From the NCBI RefSeq assembly GCF_041431415.1, contig NZ_CP107845.1:6200001-6264000 (forward strand): a stretch of 64,000 nt of DNA, read 5' to 3'. Shown one piece after another: positions 26,110 to 33,272 of this stretch. Numbering within the stretch: position 1 is the first letter of the stretch; each line of letters starts with the position of its first letter. A model generated the notes under the pieces. It saw only the letters and a program-made list of their open reading frames with translations. It did no database searches and had not been told where the DNA came from. The position numbers and the translations under genes are program-made. Origin of the DNA: Streptomyces sp. NBC_00513. Its GTDB lineage: Bacteria > Actinomycetota > Actinomycetes > Streptomycetales > Streptomycetaceae.

Positions 26110-26538
26110 ATGATCACGATGTACGCCTGGCCCAGCACGGCCGACGGTCCCGATGCCCTTCCCATGGTCCACTTCACCACCGACGACCAGTCCAGCGGCG
26201 AGTTCACCCCCGAGGGGACCCCGGTCTGGATGTTCGACGGCGCGATACGCGACGGCGGGTGGGCCGAGTTCAGCGACTTCGAGGGCTGGTCGACGCCCGC
26301 CGAGGGCTGGCAGGCCTTCTACCGCCGCGAGGACGACCTCCTCGCCGTCACCGGCCCCGGCGCCTGCGAAGGCTGGTACCAGGGCAAACTCGGCGCCGAC
26401 ACCGCCTGGGTGGCCGCGGCAGGGGAGCAGCAGAGCGTGGTGCTGCTCGCCGCCCCCGTCCAGCACCCCTCGCTGTACGCCTACGCGGTGGAGGCCGGCG
26501 CGGGCTTCGCCCTGCTGGTACCCCTGGTCGTCATCTAG
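26110..26538 (+). CDS. Uncharacterised 142-residue protein
   Basis: The ATG at 26110 follows CAGAAT by 7 bases. The sequence is acidic and rich in aromatic residues, with WMFDGAIRDGGWAEFSDFEG and a hydrophobic C-terminus (AYAVEAGAGFALLVPLVVI). No signal peptide or known domain is recognised. Base composition matches its neighbours, and the gene converges on ogt with 25 bases between. It is probably a genuine conserved actinobacterial hypothetical protein, but nothing in it tells the function. Confidence 0.6.
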   Translation: MITMYAWPSTADGPDALPMVHFTTDDQSSGEFTPEGTPVWMFDGAIRDGGWAEFSDFEGWSTPAEGWQAFYRREDDLLAVTGPGACEGWYQGKLGADTAWVAAAGEQQSVVLLAAPVQHPSLYAYAVEAGAGFALLVPLVVI

Positions 26539-26563
26539 AGCCCGCCATCGGGATCAGACCGGA

Positions 26564-27073
26564 TCAGGCCAGTTCCTCCTGGGTGGGGGCGCCGGACTCG
26601 AAGGCCAGCAGCTTCACCTTGCGCTCCACCCCGCCGCCGTAGCCCGTCATGCCGCCCGAGGCCCCGATGACGCGGTGGCAGGGGACGATGATGCCGATCG
26701 GGTTCCTGCCGTTCGCCAGGCCCACCGCGCGCGAGGCGCCCGGCTTGCCCAGCTTGTCCGCGAGCTGCCCGTACGACCAGGTCTCGCCGTACGGGATGCG
26801 CACCAGTTGCTCCCACACGCTGCGCTGGAAGTCGGTCCCCTCCATGCGCAGCGGCAGGGTGAACTCGTTCAGCTCCCCGGCGAAGTACGCGGTCAACTGC
26901 CGCACCACTTCGGGGAACGGCGCCTCGGTCGGCGCGACCCGCCCGCCGAAGGACTCCTCGGCCGGTCGGTGGCGCTGCCCGACCATGTAAAGGCCGCTCA
27001 GGACGCCGTCGGTGGCGACGAGCGTCAGCGGGCCGTAGGGGCTCGCGACGACGGTGTGCTGCTTGTTGGTCAT
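26564..27073 (-). CDS. ogt: Methylated-DNA-protein-cysteine S-methyltransferase
   Basis: A 169-residue O6-alkylguanine-DNA alkyltransferase of normal length. The acceptor cysteine is Cys132 in [13 protein letters not shown], and the DNA-reading helix region is [11 protein letters not shown]. It directly transfers the alkyl group from O6-methylguanine to itself and is consumed. It lies 15 bases after the Ada-AlkA fusion gene and is surely in the same operon, so the two cover direct reversal and base excision of alkyl damage. Confidence 0.95.
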   Translation of the reverse strand: MTNKQHTVVASPYGPLTLVATDGVLSGLYMVGQRHRPAEESFGGRVAPTEAPFPEVVRQLTAYFAGELNEFTLPLRMEGTDFQRSVWEQLVRIPYGETWSYGQLADKLGKPGASRAVGLANGRNPIGIIVPCHRVIGASGGMTGYGGGVERKVKLLAFESGAPTQEELA

Positions 27074-27088
27074 GACGGTCGGGCTCCT

Positions 27089-28570
27089 TCAGACGGGCAG
27101 GTGGTTGATGGCGTGGTCCTCGGTGGCCCACAGGTACTGCACGGCGTACGCGCGCCAGGGCCGCCAGCCGGCCGCCCGGGTGGTCAGCGCCGCGGGCGTC
27201 GACGGGAGTCCGAGCCCCCGCGCCGCCCGCCAGACCCCCAGGTCCGACGGCAGGAACGCGTCCGGGTCGCCGAGTGCCCGCATCGCGATGACCTCGGTGG
27301 TCCACGGACCGAACCCGGGCAGCTCGCCGAGCCGCGCCCGGGCGAGCTCCCAGTCGCTGTCGATGCCGAGCGGCAGCGAACCGTCCGCCAGCGCCGCCAC
27401 GAGCGTGGTCAGCGTCGTACGGCGGCTGCGGGGCAGGGCCAGGGACTCCGGGTCCAGCCCGGCCAGCGCCTGAGGCGAGGGGAACAGGTGCGTCAGCCCG
27501 CCCGCCGGGTCGGGATCGGCCACCGGCTCGCCGTGCGCGACGACCAGCCGGGCCGCGTGCGTACGGGCCGCCGCGGTGGACACCTGCTGTCCGAGGACCG
27601 CCCGTACGGCGAACTCGGCCGCGTCGACGGTACGGGGCACCCGACGCCCGGGAGCCTTGTCCACGAGGGGGGCCAGGAGCGGGTCGGCCCGCAGCTGCTC
27701 GTCGATGGCCTCGGGGTCGGCGTCCAGGTCGAGCAGTCGGCGGCAGCGGCTGATCGCGAGGGTGAGGTCGCGCAGGTCGGTCAGGGCCAGCTGGCAGCCG
27801 ATGTGGTCGGGCCGCGGGGTGAGGGCGACCACGCCGGTGCCGTAGGGCAGGCGCAGGGTTCGGCGGTAGGCGCCGGCCCGCCATTCCTCGACCCCGGGCA
27901 CGGCGGTCGCGGCGAGGTGGCCGAAGAGGTTGTCGGGGTTGAGCGGGGACCGGTACGGCAGCCGCAGGCTTATGGTCCCCGGGATCCGGGGCGTGTCGCG
28001 GTGGGCCTTTCCGCCGCGGGCCCGCAGCTCGCTGGGGGAGAGGGCGAAGACCTCGCGGACGGTGTCGTTGAAGGTCCGGATCGATGAGAACCCGGCGGCG
28101 AAGGCGACGTCGGCCATGGGCAGCTCGGAGGTCTCGATCAGCAGCCGCGCGGTCTGCGCCCGCTGGGCCCGGGCCAGGGCCAGCGGCCCCGCTCCGAGCT
28201 CGGCGTTGAGCTGTCGCTCCACCTGCCGCGTCGAGTAGCCGAGGCGGGTGGCGAGCCCCGGCACGCCCTCGCGGTCGACGACCCCGTCCTGGATGAGCCG
28301 CATGGCCCGGGCGACGGCGTCGGCGCGTGCGTTCCACTCGGGGGACCCGGGGGAGGTGTCGGGGCGGCACCGCTTGCAGGCTCGGAAGCCGGCCTGCTGG
28401 CAGGCGGCCGCGCTGGGCAGGAACGACATGTTCCCGACCTTGGGCGGCACGGCCGGGCAGCTGGGGCGGCAGTAGATCCGGGTGGTGAGGACGGCGGTGA
28501 AGAACCAGCCGTCGAAGCGGGCGTCCTTCGACTGCACGGCCCTGACACAGCGGTCGGTGTCGGTGTACAT
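27089..28570 (-). CDS. Ada-AlkA fusion: methylphosphotriester sensor/regulator plus 3-methyladenine DNA glycosylase
   Basis: A 493-residue three-part protein. The Ada N-terminal zinc domain has Cys34, Cys38, Cys65 and Cys68 (RIYCRPSC and ACKRCRP); Cys34 is the expected methyl acceptor. An AraC-type HTH pair (about 85-185) includes GYSTRQVERQLNAELG and FAAGFSSIRTFNDTVREVF. An AlkA-type domain ends with the HhH motif LGELPGFGPWTTEVIAMRAL and the catalytic Asp in PSDLGVWR (about Asp443). By analogy with Ada, methylation of Cys34 would switch on transcription of this gene and ogt. The start ATG 28570 has GGAG nearby and GATCCT 6 bases upstream. Confidence 0.93.
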   Translation of the reverse strand: MYTDTDRCVRAVQSKDARFDGWFFTAVLTTRIYCRPSCPAVPPKVGNMSFLPSAAACQQAGFRACKRCRPDTSPGSPEWNARADAVARAMRLIQDGVVDREGVPGLATRLGYSTRQVERQLNAELGAGPLALARAQRAQTARLLIETSELPMADVAFAAGFSSIRTFNDTVREVFALSPSELRARGGKAHRDTPRIPGTISLRLPYRSPLNPDNLFGHLAATAVPGVEEWRAGAYRRTLRLPYGTGVVALTPRPDHIGCQLALTDLRDLTLAISRCRRLLDLDADPEAIDEQLRADPLLAPLVDKAPGRRVPRTVDAAEFAVRAVLGQQVSTAAARTHAARLVVAHGEPVADPDPAGGLTHLFPSPQALAGLDPESLALPRSRRTTLTTLVAALADGSLPLGIDSDWELARARLGELPGFGPWTTEVIAMRALGDPDAFLPSDLGVWRAARGLGLPSTPAALTTRAAGWRPWRAYAVQYLWATEDHAINHLPV

Positions 28571-28701
28571 GGCTCCAGGATCCCGAGGCGAACGGGGCGG
28601 GGCTGGCGGTTTTCCGACATCAAGGCTACGCCCGCCCCGTCCGGGAGGCCCCCGCGCGGGGAAGCCGGCGGTGTCGGGCTCGGACTCGGGGCCCGACCGG
28701 C

Positions 28702-28758
28702 GAGCACGGCGCCCCCGAGCACAGCGCCCCGAGCGCGGCGCCCCCAAGCACGGCGGTG
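28702..28758. repeat. Degenerate 14-15-bp tandem repeat
   Basis: Four head-to-tail units built on GAGCACGGCGCCCCC begin at 28702, 28717, 28731 and 28746. The last is truncated and forms the left arm of the adjoining hairpin. Confidence 0.6.
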
Positions 28759-28770
28759 CCGTGCTCGGGG
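28742..28770 (-). terminator. Distal hairpin downstream of pssA
   Basis: An 8-bp stem (28747-28754 with 28758-28765, 3-base loop) is extended by four further pairs after one mismatch. It is probably the second terminator of the psd-pssA unit. Confidence 0.5.
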
Positions 28771-28822
28771 GCGGCCCCGGGAAGGCCCTCCGCGGCCCCG
28801 TCAGGGCGCCGGGGGCACGGGA

Positions 28823-28857
28823 AGGGCCCCCGGCGCCTCGGCGGCATCGGGGGCCCT
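28823..28857 (-). terminator. Terminator of psd-pssA
   Basis: A 10-bp perfect stem (28823-28832 with 28848-28857) with a 15-base loop lies 26 bases past the pssA stop. Confidence 0.6.
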
Positions 28858-28882
28858 CTCGGACAGCTTCACGGCGTGGAGC

Positions 28883-29740
28883 CTACGGAGCCTGGGTGGC
28901 CCTGGCCTCGCGCCGGTTGTGGCGGAACGTGTTCGCGCGACGGGTCGTCGCGAACAGCGGGATCGTCGCCGCCATGGCGATCTGCAGCGCGCAGCCGGTC
29001 TGGAGCAGCAGCTGACCACCGGGGGCGTCGAACGCCCAGGCGGCCAACAGGCCCATCGCCGCGACGATCCAACTCAGCATCGCCACCGCGAGGACACCCC
29101 GCGGCTTGGGGTACTCGACCCGGCTCACCATCAGCCACGCCACGCCGACGATCGCCAGCAGCGTCGGGACGAACGGCAGCTCCAGCAGCACGATCGAGAC
29201 GACCGTCAGCGCGCCGAAGGGGCTCGGCATGCCCTGGAACATGCCGTCCTTCATCGTCACGCAGCTGAATCTCGCGAGACGCAGCACCACGGCCAGCAGC
29301 ACCACGATCGCCGCCAGCGCCGACATCTTCTGGACCGCGTCGTCGGCGACCATGCCGTAGACGAGGACGAAGTACGCCGGTGCCAGCCCGAAGCTGATCA
29401 GGTCGGAGAGGTTGTCCAGCTCCGCGCCCATCGGCGAGCTGCGCAGCTTGCGGGCCACGATCCCGTCGAAGAGGTCGAAGACCGCGGCGAGCAGCATCAG
29501 TATCACCGCCGTGGCGGCGCTGCTGCGGGCCATGCCCGACTCGCCGCTGCCGGTGAGGTGCGGGATCAGGATGCCGGTGGTGGTGAAGTACACCGCCATG
29601 AAGCCGCAGGTCGCGTTGCCGAGGGTGAGGGTGTCCGCTATCGACAGCCGCAGGGAGAGCGGCATGTCCTCGGCGTCGTCCTCGTCCTTGGCCTCCGGCA
29701 CCCAGCCTGTGGCAGGAGTCTCAGGGTCAGTCACGGTCAA
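28883..29740 (-). CDS. pssA: CDP-diacylglycerol--serine O-phosphatidyltransferase
   Basis: A 285-residue integral membrane enzyme. The CDP-alcohol phosphotransferase motif spans residues 92-113 (Asp92-Gly93, Ala96-Arg97, Gly105, Asp109, Asp113, within FDGIVARKLRSSPMG and AELDNLSD). About eight hydrophobic helices follow an acidic 30-residue N-terminus. It makes phosphatidylserine from CDP-diacylglycerol and serine. Its start overlaps the end of psd by 14 bases, so both steps to phosphatidylethanolamine are co-translated, in the order psd then pssA. Confidence 0.95.
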   Translation of the reverse strand: MTVTDPETPATGWVPEAKDEDDAEDMPLSLRLSIADTLTLGNATCGFMAVYFTTTGILIPHLTGSGESGMARSSAATAVILMLLAAVFDLFDGIVARKLRSSPMGAELDNLSDLISFGLAPAYFVLVYGMVADDAVQKMSALAAIVVLLAVVLRLARFSCVTMKDGMFQGMPSPFGALTVVSIVLLELPFVPTLLAIVGVAWLMVSRVEYPKPRGVLAVAMLSWIVAAMGLLAAWAFDAPGGQLLLQTGCALQIAMAATIPLFATTRRANTFRHNRREARATQAP

Positions 29741-30383
29741 TTCGGGTCACCCCCGCGGTGGTGGCCTGTCCGACCTCGACCGCGACCTCGACACCCTCGG
29801 GGAGGTAGATGTCGACGCGGGATCCGAAGCGGATCAGACCGATGCGTTCGCCCTGCTCCACCTTGGTGCCGGCCGGCAGGTACGGGACGATCCGACGCGC
29901 GACCGCGCCGGCGATCTGCACCATCTCGATGTCGCCGAGCTCGGTGTCGAAGTGCCAGACGACGCGCTCGTTGTTCTCGCTCTCCTTGTTGAACGCCGGG
30001 ACGAACCCGCCGGGGATGTGCTCCACGGACGTCACCGTGCCCGCCAGGGGCGCACGGTTGACGTGGACGTTCAGCGGGCTCATGAAGATCGCGACGCGGG
30101 TCCGTCCGTCCTTCCACGGCATGATGCTCTGCACCACACCGTCGGCGGGGGAGATGACCCGACCCTGCGTGATCTCACGCTCGGGGTCGCGGAAGAACCA
30201 CAGCATGCCCGCGGCGAGCGCGGTGGCGGGCACGGCCGCCGCGGCCCAGCGCCCGGACTTGCGCGCCCGGGTGAGGCTGAGCGCCGCGGTGGCGACGGTC
30301 GGCAGAAGCCACGGCGATGCTCCGCGTGCGAGACGTCCACCGAGGAGGCCGACGCGAGGTGCAGAGGTTTGGCTGTGGGGCAT
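29727..30383 (-). CDS. psd: Phosphatidylserine decarboxylase (short, pyruvoyl type)
   Basis: A 218-residue proenzyme of the short class II type. Self-cleavage should occur at Gly187-Ser188 in RFGSRVDIYLP to give the pyruvoyl group on the small subunit. Other family markers are FRDPER, SPADGVVQSI and IFMSPLNVHVNRAP. One hydrophobic segment near residues 30-65 anchors it. The start ATG 30383 has GAAGG 6 bases upstream and is preferred to an in-frame start 36 bases further up. Confidence 0.94.
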   Translation of the reverse strand: MPHSQTSAPRVGLLGGRLARGASPWLLPTVATAALSLTRARKSGRWAAAAVPATALAAGMLWFFRDPEREITQGRVISPADGVVQSIMPWKDGRTRVAIFMSPLNVHVNRAPLAGTVTSVEHIPGGFVPAFNKESENNERVVWHFDTELGDIEMVQIAGAVARRIVPYLPAGTKVEQGERIGLIRFGSRVDIYLPEGVEVAVEVGQATTAGVTRIDRD

Positions 30384-30449
30384 GGATGACCTTCGTAGCG
30401 GGTGATTGCCGCGCCGCAAACGGGGGGACGGGACGGCGGCTTTACTGGA

Positions 30450-30480
30450 ATGCTATCGGTTGCGCGCAACAACTGGGCAA
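30450..30480 (-). promoter_or_regulatory. psd-pssA promoter with a palindrome in the spacer
   Basis: On the minus strand, TTGCCC (30475-30480) and TAGCAT (30450-30455) are separated by 19 bases. The perfect 12-bp palindrome GTTGCGCGCAAC (30459-30470) fills the spacer, where a bound repressor would block polymerase. Confidence 0.45.
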
Positions 30481-30510
30481 GCCAGAAGCCGAGTCGATGG
30501 CCGTAAGTCG

Positions 30511-30525
30511 GTCACTGGTAGTGAC
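30511..30525. promoter_or_regulatory. Second palindrome upstream of psd
   Basis: GTCACT and AGTGAC flank a 3-base GGT centre. It lies about 30 bases upstream of the putative psd -35 and downstream of the acyl-CoA dehydrogenase stop. Confidence 0.35.
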
Positions 30526-30530
30526 TCTTG

Positions 30531-30559
30531 CGTGGGGAACCTTTGCGCGATTCCCCACG
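30531..30559 (-). terminator. Terminator of the ethylmalonyl-CoA operon
   Basis: A 9-bp perfect stem (30531-30539 with 30551-30559) with an 11-base loop lies just past the acyl-CoA dehydrogenase stop on the minus strand. It separates the operon from psd. Confidence 0.6.
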
Positions 30560-30569
30560 AAAGGGACTT

Positions 30570-31775
30570 TCAGCCCTGGAGTCGGTACTCCTCCAGCAGG
30601 CGCCGACCGATGATCATTTTCTGGATCTCGGCCGTACCTTCGCCGATGAGGAGCATCGGCGCTTCGCGGTAGAGGCGCTCGATCTCGTACTCCTTCGAGA
30701 AGCCGTACCCACCGTGGATACGGAAGGCGTCCTCCACCACCTCCTTGCAGTACTCGGAGGCGAGGTACTTCGCCATCCCTGCTTCGAGGTCGTTTCGTTC
30801 CCCGGAGTCCTTTTTGCGTGCTGCATTGACCATCATCGCATGGGCGGCTTCGACCTTGGTAGCCATCTCGGCGAGCTTGAACTGGATGGCCTGGTGTTCG
30901 GCGATGGCCTTGCCGAAAGTGTGACGTTGCTGGGCATAGGAGACACCCAGTTCGAACGCACGCTGGGCGACGCCGCAACCACGCGCCGCCACGTTGACGC
31001 GGCCGACCTCGACCCCGTCCATCATTTGGTAAAACCCTCGGCCGGTCTGGCCGCCAAGCACCCGATTGGCCGGAATGCGCAGTCCGTCCATGATGAGCTC
31101 GGTCGTGTCGACGCCCTTGTAGCCCATCTTGTCGATCTTGCCCGGGATGGTCAGGCCCGGACGGACCTCGCCGAAGCCCGGCTCCTTCTCGACCAGGAAG
31201 GTCGTCATGGACTTGTGCGGGGCGGTGCCTTCGGGGTGTCCTTCGTCACTTCGGACCAGAACGGCCACCAGCGTCGAGGTGCCGCCGTTCGTCAGCCACA
31301 TCTTCTGGCCGTTCAGGACGTACTCGTCGCCGTCCTTCACCGCCTTCGAGGTGATGGCCGACACGTCCGAGCCGAGCCCGGGCTCGGACATCGAGAACGC
31401 GCCGCGCACCTCGCCCAGCGCCATGCGGGGAAGGAAGTGGTCCTTCTGCTCCTGCGTGCCGTGCTGCTTGAGCATGTACGCCACGATGAAGTGGGTGTTG
31501 ATGATGCCCGAGACGGACATCCAGCCACGCGCTATCTCCTCGACGCACAGCGCGTAGGTGAGCAGCGACTCACCCAGGCCGCCGTACTCCTCGGGGATCA
31601 TCAGGCCGAAGAGGCCGAGTTCCTTGAGTCCGTCGACGATCGCCTGCGGGTACTCGTCGCGGTGCTCCAGCTCGGTCGCGACCGGGATGATCTCCTTGTC
31701 GACGAACTCCCGGACGGTCTTGAGGATGTCCCTCTGGTCGTCCGTCAGGCCGGCGGTCTGGGCAAGTCGGCTCAT
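30570..31775 (-). CDS. Acyl-CoA dehydrogenase, probable methylsuccinyl-CoA dehydrogenase of the pathway
   Basis: A 401-residue FAD enzyme of ordinary acyl-CoA dehydrogenase length. FAD-contacting segments are AFSMSEPGLGSD and MWLTNGGTS, and the catalytic base is Glu379 in LIGEGTAEIQ. It is the last gene of the ethylmalonyl-CoA cluster, 4 bases after the hydratase gene, so the expected step is oxidation of methylsuccinyl-CoA to mesaconyl-CoA. The characterised proteobacterial enzyme for that step carries an N-terminal extension that is absent here, so this could instead serve a related short branched acyl-CoA. Confidence 0.88.
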   Translation of the reverse strand: MSRLAQTAGLTDDQRDILKTVREFVDKEIIPVATELEHRDEYPQAIVDGLKELGLFGLMIPEEYGGLGESLLTYALCVEEIARGWMSVSGIINTHFIVAYMLKQHGTQEQKDHFLPRMALGEVRGAFSMSEPGLGSDVSAITSKAVKDGDEYVLNGQKMWLTNGGTSTLVAVLVRSDEGHPEGTAPHKSMTTFLVEKEPGFGEVRPGLTIPGKIDKMGYKGVDTTELIMDGLRIPANRVLGGQTGRGFYQMMDGVEVGRVNVAARGCGVAQRAFELGVSYAQQRHTFGKAIAEHQAIQFKLAEMATKVEAAHAMMVNAARKKDSGERNDLEAGMAKYLASEYCKEVVEDAFRIHGGYGFSKEYEIERLYREAPMLLIGEGTAEIQKMIIGRRLLEEYRLQG

Positions 31776-31779
31776 GGTT

Positions 31780-32292
31780 CTACTTCCCCTGTTCCTTCAG
31801 CGTGGGCCGGCCGGGCTGCTCGCCGCCGCGCTCCTTGATGTAGGTCTCCGTCGGAACCATCACCTTGCGCCGGAAGACGCAGACGAGGGTGCCGTCCTGC
31901 TTGTAACCCTTGGTCTCCACGTAGACGATCCCGCGGTCGTTCTTCGACTTCGACGGGGTCTTGTCGAGGACCGTGGTCTCGCCGTAGATGGTGTCGCCGT
32001 GGAAGGTCGGCGCCACGTGGCGCAGGGACTCGATCTCCAGGTTGGCGATGGCCTTGCCCGAGACGTCGGGGACCGACATGCCCAGCAGCAGGGAGTAGAT
32101 GTAGTTGCCCACGACGACGTTCTTGCCGAAGTCGGTCGTGTTCTCGGCGTAGTTGCTGTCCATGTGGAGCGGGTGGTGGTTCATGGTCAGCAGACAGAAG
32201 AGGTGGTCGTCGTATTCGGTGACGGTTTTCCCGGGCCAGTGCTTGTAGACAGCACCGATCTCGAACTCTTCGTACGTGCGTCCGAACTGCAT
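31780..32292 (-). CDS. MaoC-family hot-dog dehydratase, probable mesaconyl-CoA hydratase
   Basis: A 170-residue single hot-dog domain from ATG 32292. MaoC markers are FEIGAVYKHWPGKTVTEYDD, MNHHPLHMDSNYA (hydratase-type catalytic region) and VVVGNYIYSLLLGMSV. In this cluster it would hydrate mesaconyl-CoA to beta-methylmalyl-CoA. It begins 5 bases after the lyase stop. Known mesaconyl-CoA hydratases in proteobacteria are about twice as long (fused hot-dogs); the single-domain form would act as an oligomer. Confidence 0.85.
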   Translation of the reverse strand: MQFGRTYEEFEIGAVYKHWPGKTVTEYDDHLFCLLTMNHHPLHMDSNYAENTTDFGKNVVVGNYIYSLLLGMSVPDVSGKAIANLEIESLRHVAPTFHGDTIYGETTVLDKTPSKSKNDRGIVYVETKGYKQDGTLVCVFRRKVMVPTETYIKERGGEQPGRPTLKEQGK

Positions 32293-32297
32293 GGGGA

Positions 32298-33272
32298 TCA
32301 GGCCTCCGGGATCTCGAACTTGGTGGTGCGACGCATCCCGGCGGCGCGGCCCTTGCCCGAGATGACCAGGGCCATCTTGCGGCTGGCCTCGTCGATCATC
32401 TCGTCGCCGAGCATCGCCGACCCCTTCTTGCCACCGGCCTCGGAGGTGCACCAGTCGTAGGCGTCGAGGATCAGCTCGGCGTGGTCGTAGTCCTCCTGCG
32501 AGGGGGAGAAGACCTCGTTGGCGGCGTCGACCTGGCCGGGGTGCAGCACCCACTTGCCGTCGAAGCCGAGGGCGGCCGCGCGGCCGGCGACCTCCCGGTA
32601 CCCGTCCACGTTCTTGATCTGGAGGAAGGGGCCGTCGATGGCCTGGAGGTCGTGCATGCGGGCCGCCATCAGGATCCGCATCAGGATGTAGTGGTAGGCG
32701 TCCGCCCCGTACCCGGGCGGCTGCATGCCCACGACCAGGGACTTCATGTTGATCGAGGCCATGAAGTCGGCCGGGCCGAAGATGATGGTCTCCAGCCGGG
32801 GGGAGGCGCCGGCGATCTCGTCGACGTTCACCAGGCCCTTGGCGTTCTCGATCTGCGCCTCGATGCCGATCTTGCCGACCTCGAAGCCCATGGTCTTCTC
32901 GATCTGGGTCAGCAGCAGGTCCAGCGCCACGACCTGCTGCGCGTCCTGGACCTTCGGGAGCATGATGCAGTCGAGGTTCTGGCCCGCGCCCTCGACGACC
33001 GTGATGACGTCGCGGTACGTCCAGTGCGTGGTCCAGTCGTTGACACGCACGACCCGGGTCTTGCCCGTCCAGTCGCCCTGGTTCAGCGCGTCCACGATGG
33101 TGTGGCGGGCGCCTTCCTTGGCGAGGGGGGCGCAGGCGTCCTCAAGGTCGAGGAAGACCTGGTCGGCCGGCAGGCCCTGGGCCTTCTCCAGGAACCGGGG
33201 GTTGGAACCCGGCACCGCGAGGCAGGAGCGGCGCGGCCGGAGCCGGTTGACCGGGGAAGTGGGCGTGGTCAT
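32298..33272 (-). CDS. mcl: HpcH/CitE-type lyase: L-malyl-CoA/beta-methylmalyl-CoA lyase
   Basis: A 324-residue TIM-barrel lyase of the CitE superfamily. RRSCLAVPGSNPRFLEKA is the N-terminal CoA-binding signature, and the metal ligands are expected at Glu142 (EAQIENAKGL) and Asp169 (IIFGPADFMAS). It cleaves beta-methylmalyl-CoA to glyoxylate and propionyl-CoA, and malyl-CoA to glyoxylate and acetyl-CoA. The ATG overlaps the mutase stop by 4 bases. The assignment over plain citrate lyase beta rests on the neighbours and length. Confidence 0.9.
   Translation of the reverse strand: MTTPTSPVNRLRPRRSCLAVPGSNPRFLEKAQGLPADQVFLDLEDACAPLAKEGARHTIVDALNQGDWTGKTRVVRVNDWTTHWTYRDVITVVEGAGQNLDCIMLPKVQDAQQVVALDLLLTQIEKTMGFEVGKIGIEAQIENAKGLVNVDEIAGASPRLETIIFGPADFMASINMKSLVVGMQPPGYGADAYHYILMRILMAARMHDLQAIDGPFLQIKNVDGYREVAGRAAALGFDGKWVLHPGQVDAANEVFSPSQEDYDHAELILDAYDWCTSEAGGKKGSAMLGDEMIDEASRKMALVISGKGRAAGMRRTTKFEIPEA

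Larger units (their letters stand above)
28571..28882. other. Intergenic region between ada-alkA and pssA
   Basis: This 312-base interval holds the ada-alkA promoter side at its left end, a degenerate tandem repeat and two terminator hairpins on the pssA side. I see no gene in it. Confidence 0.6.

Noticed and set aside
28702..28758. CRISPR-like array
   Set aside because: The units are 14-15 bp, directly adjoining without spacers, and degenerate; this is a simple GC-rich tandem repeat feeding a terminator.
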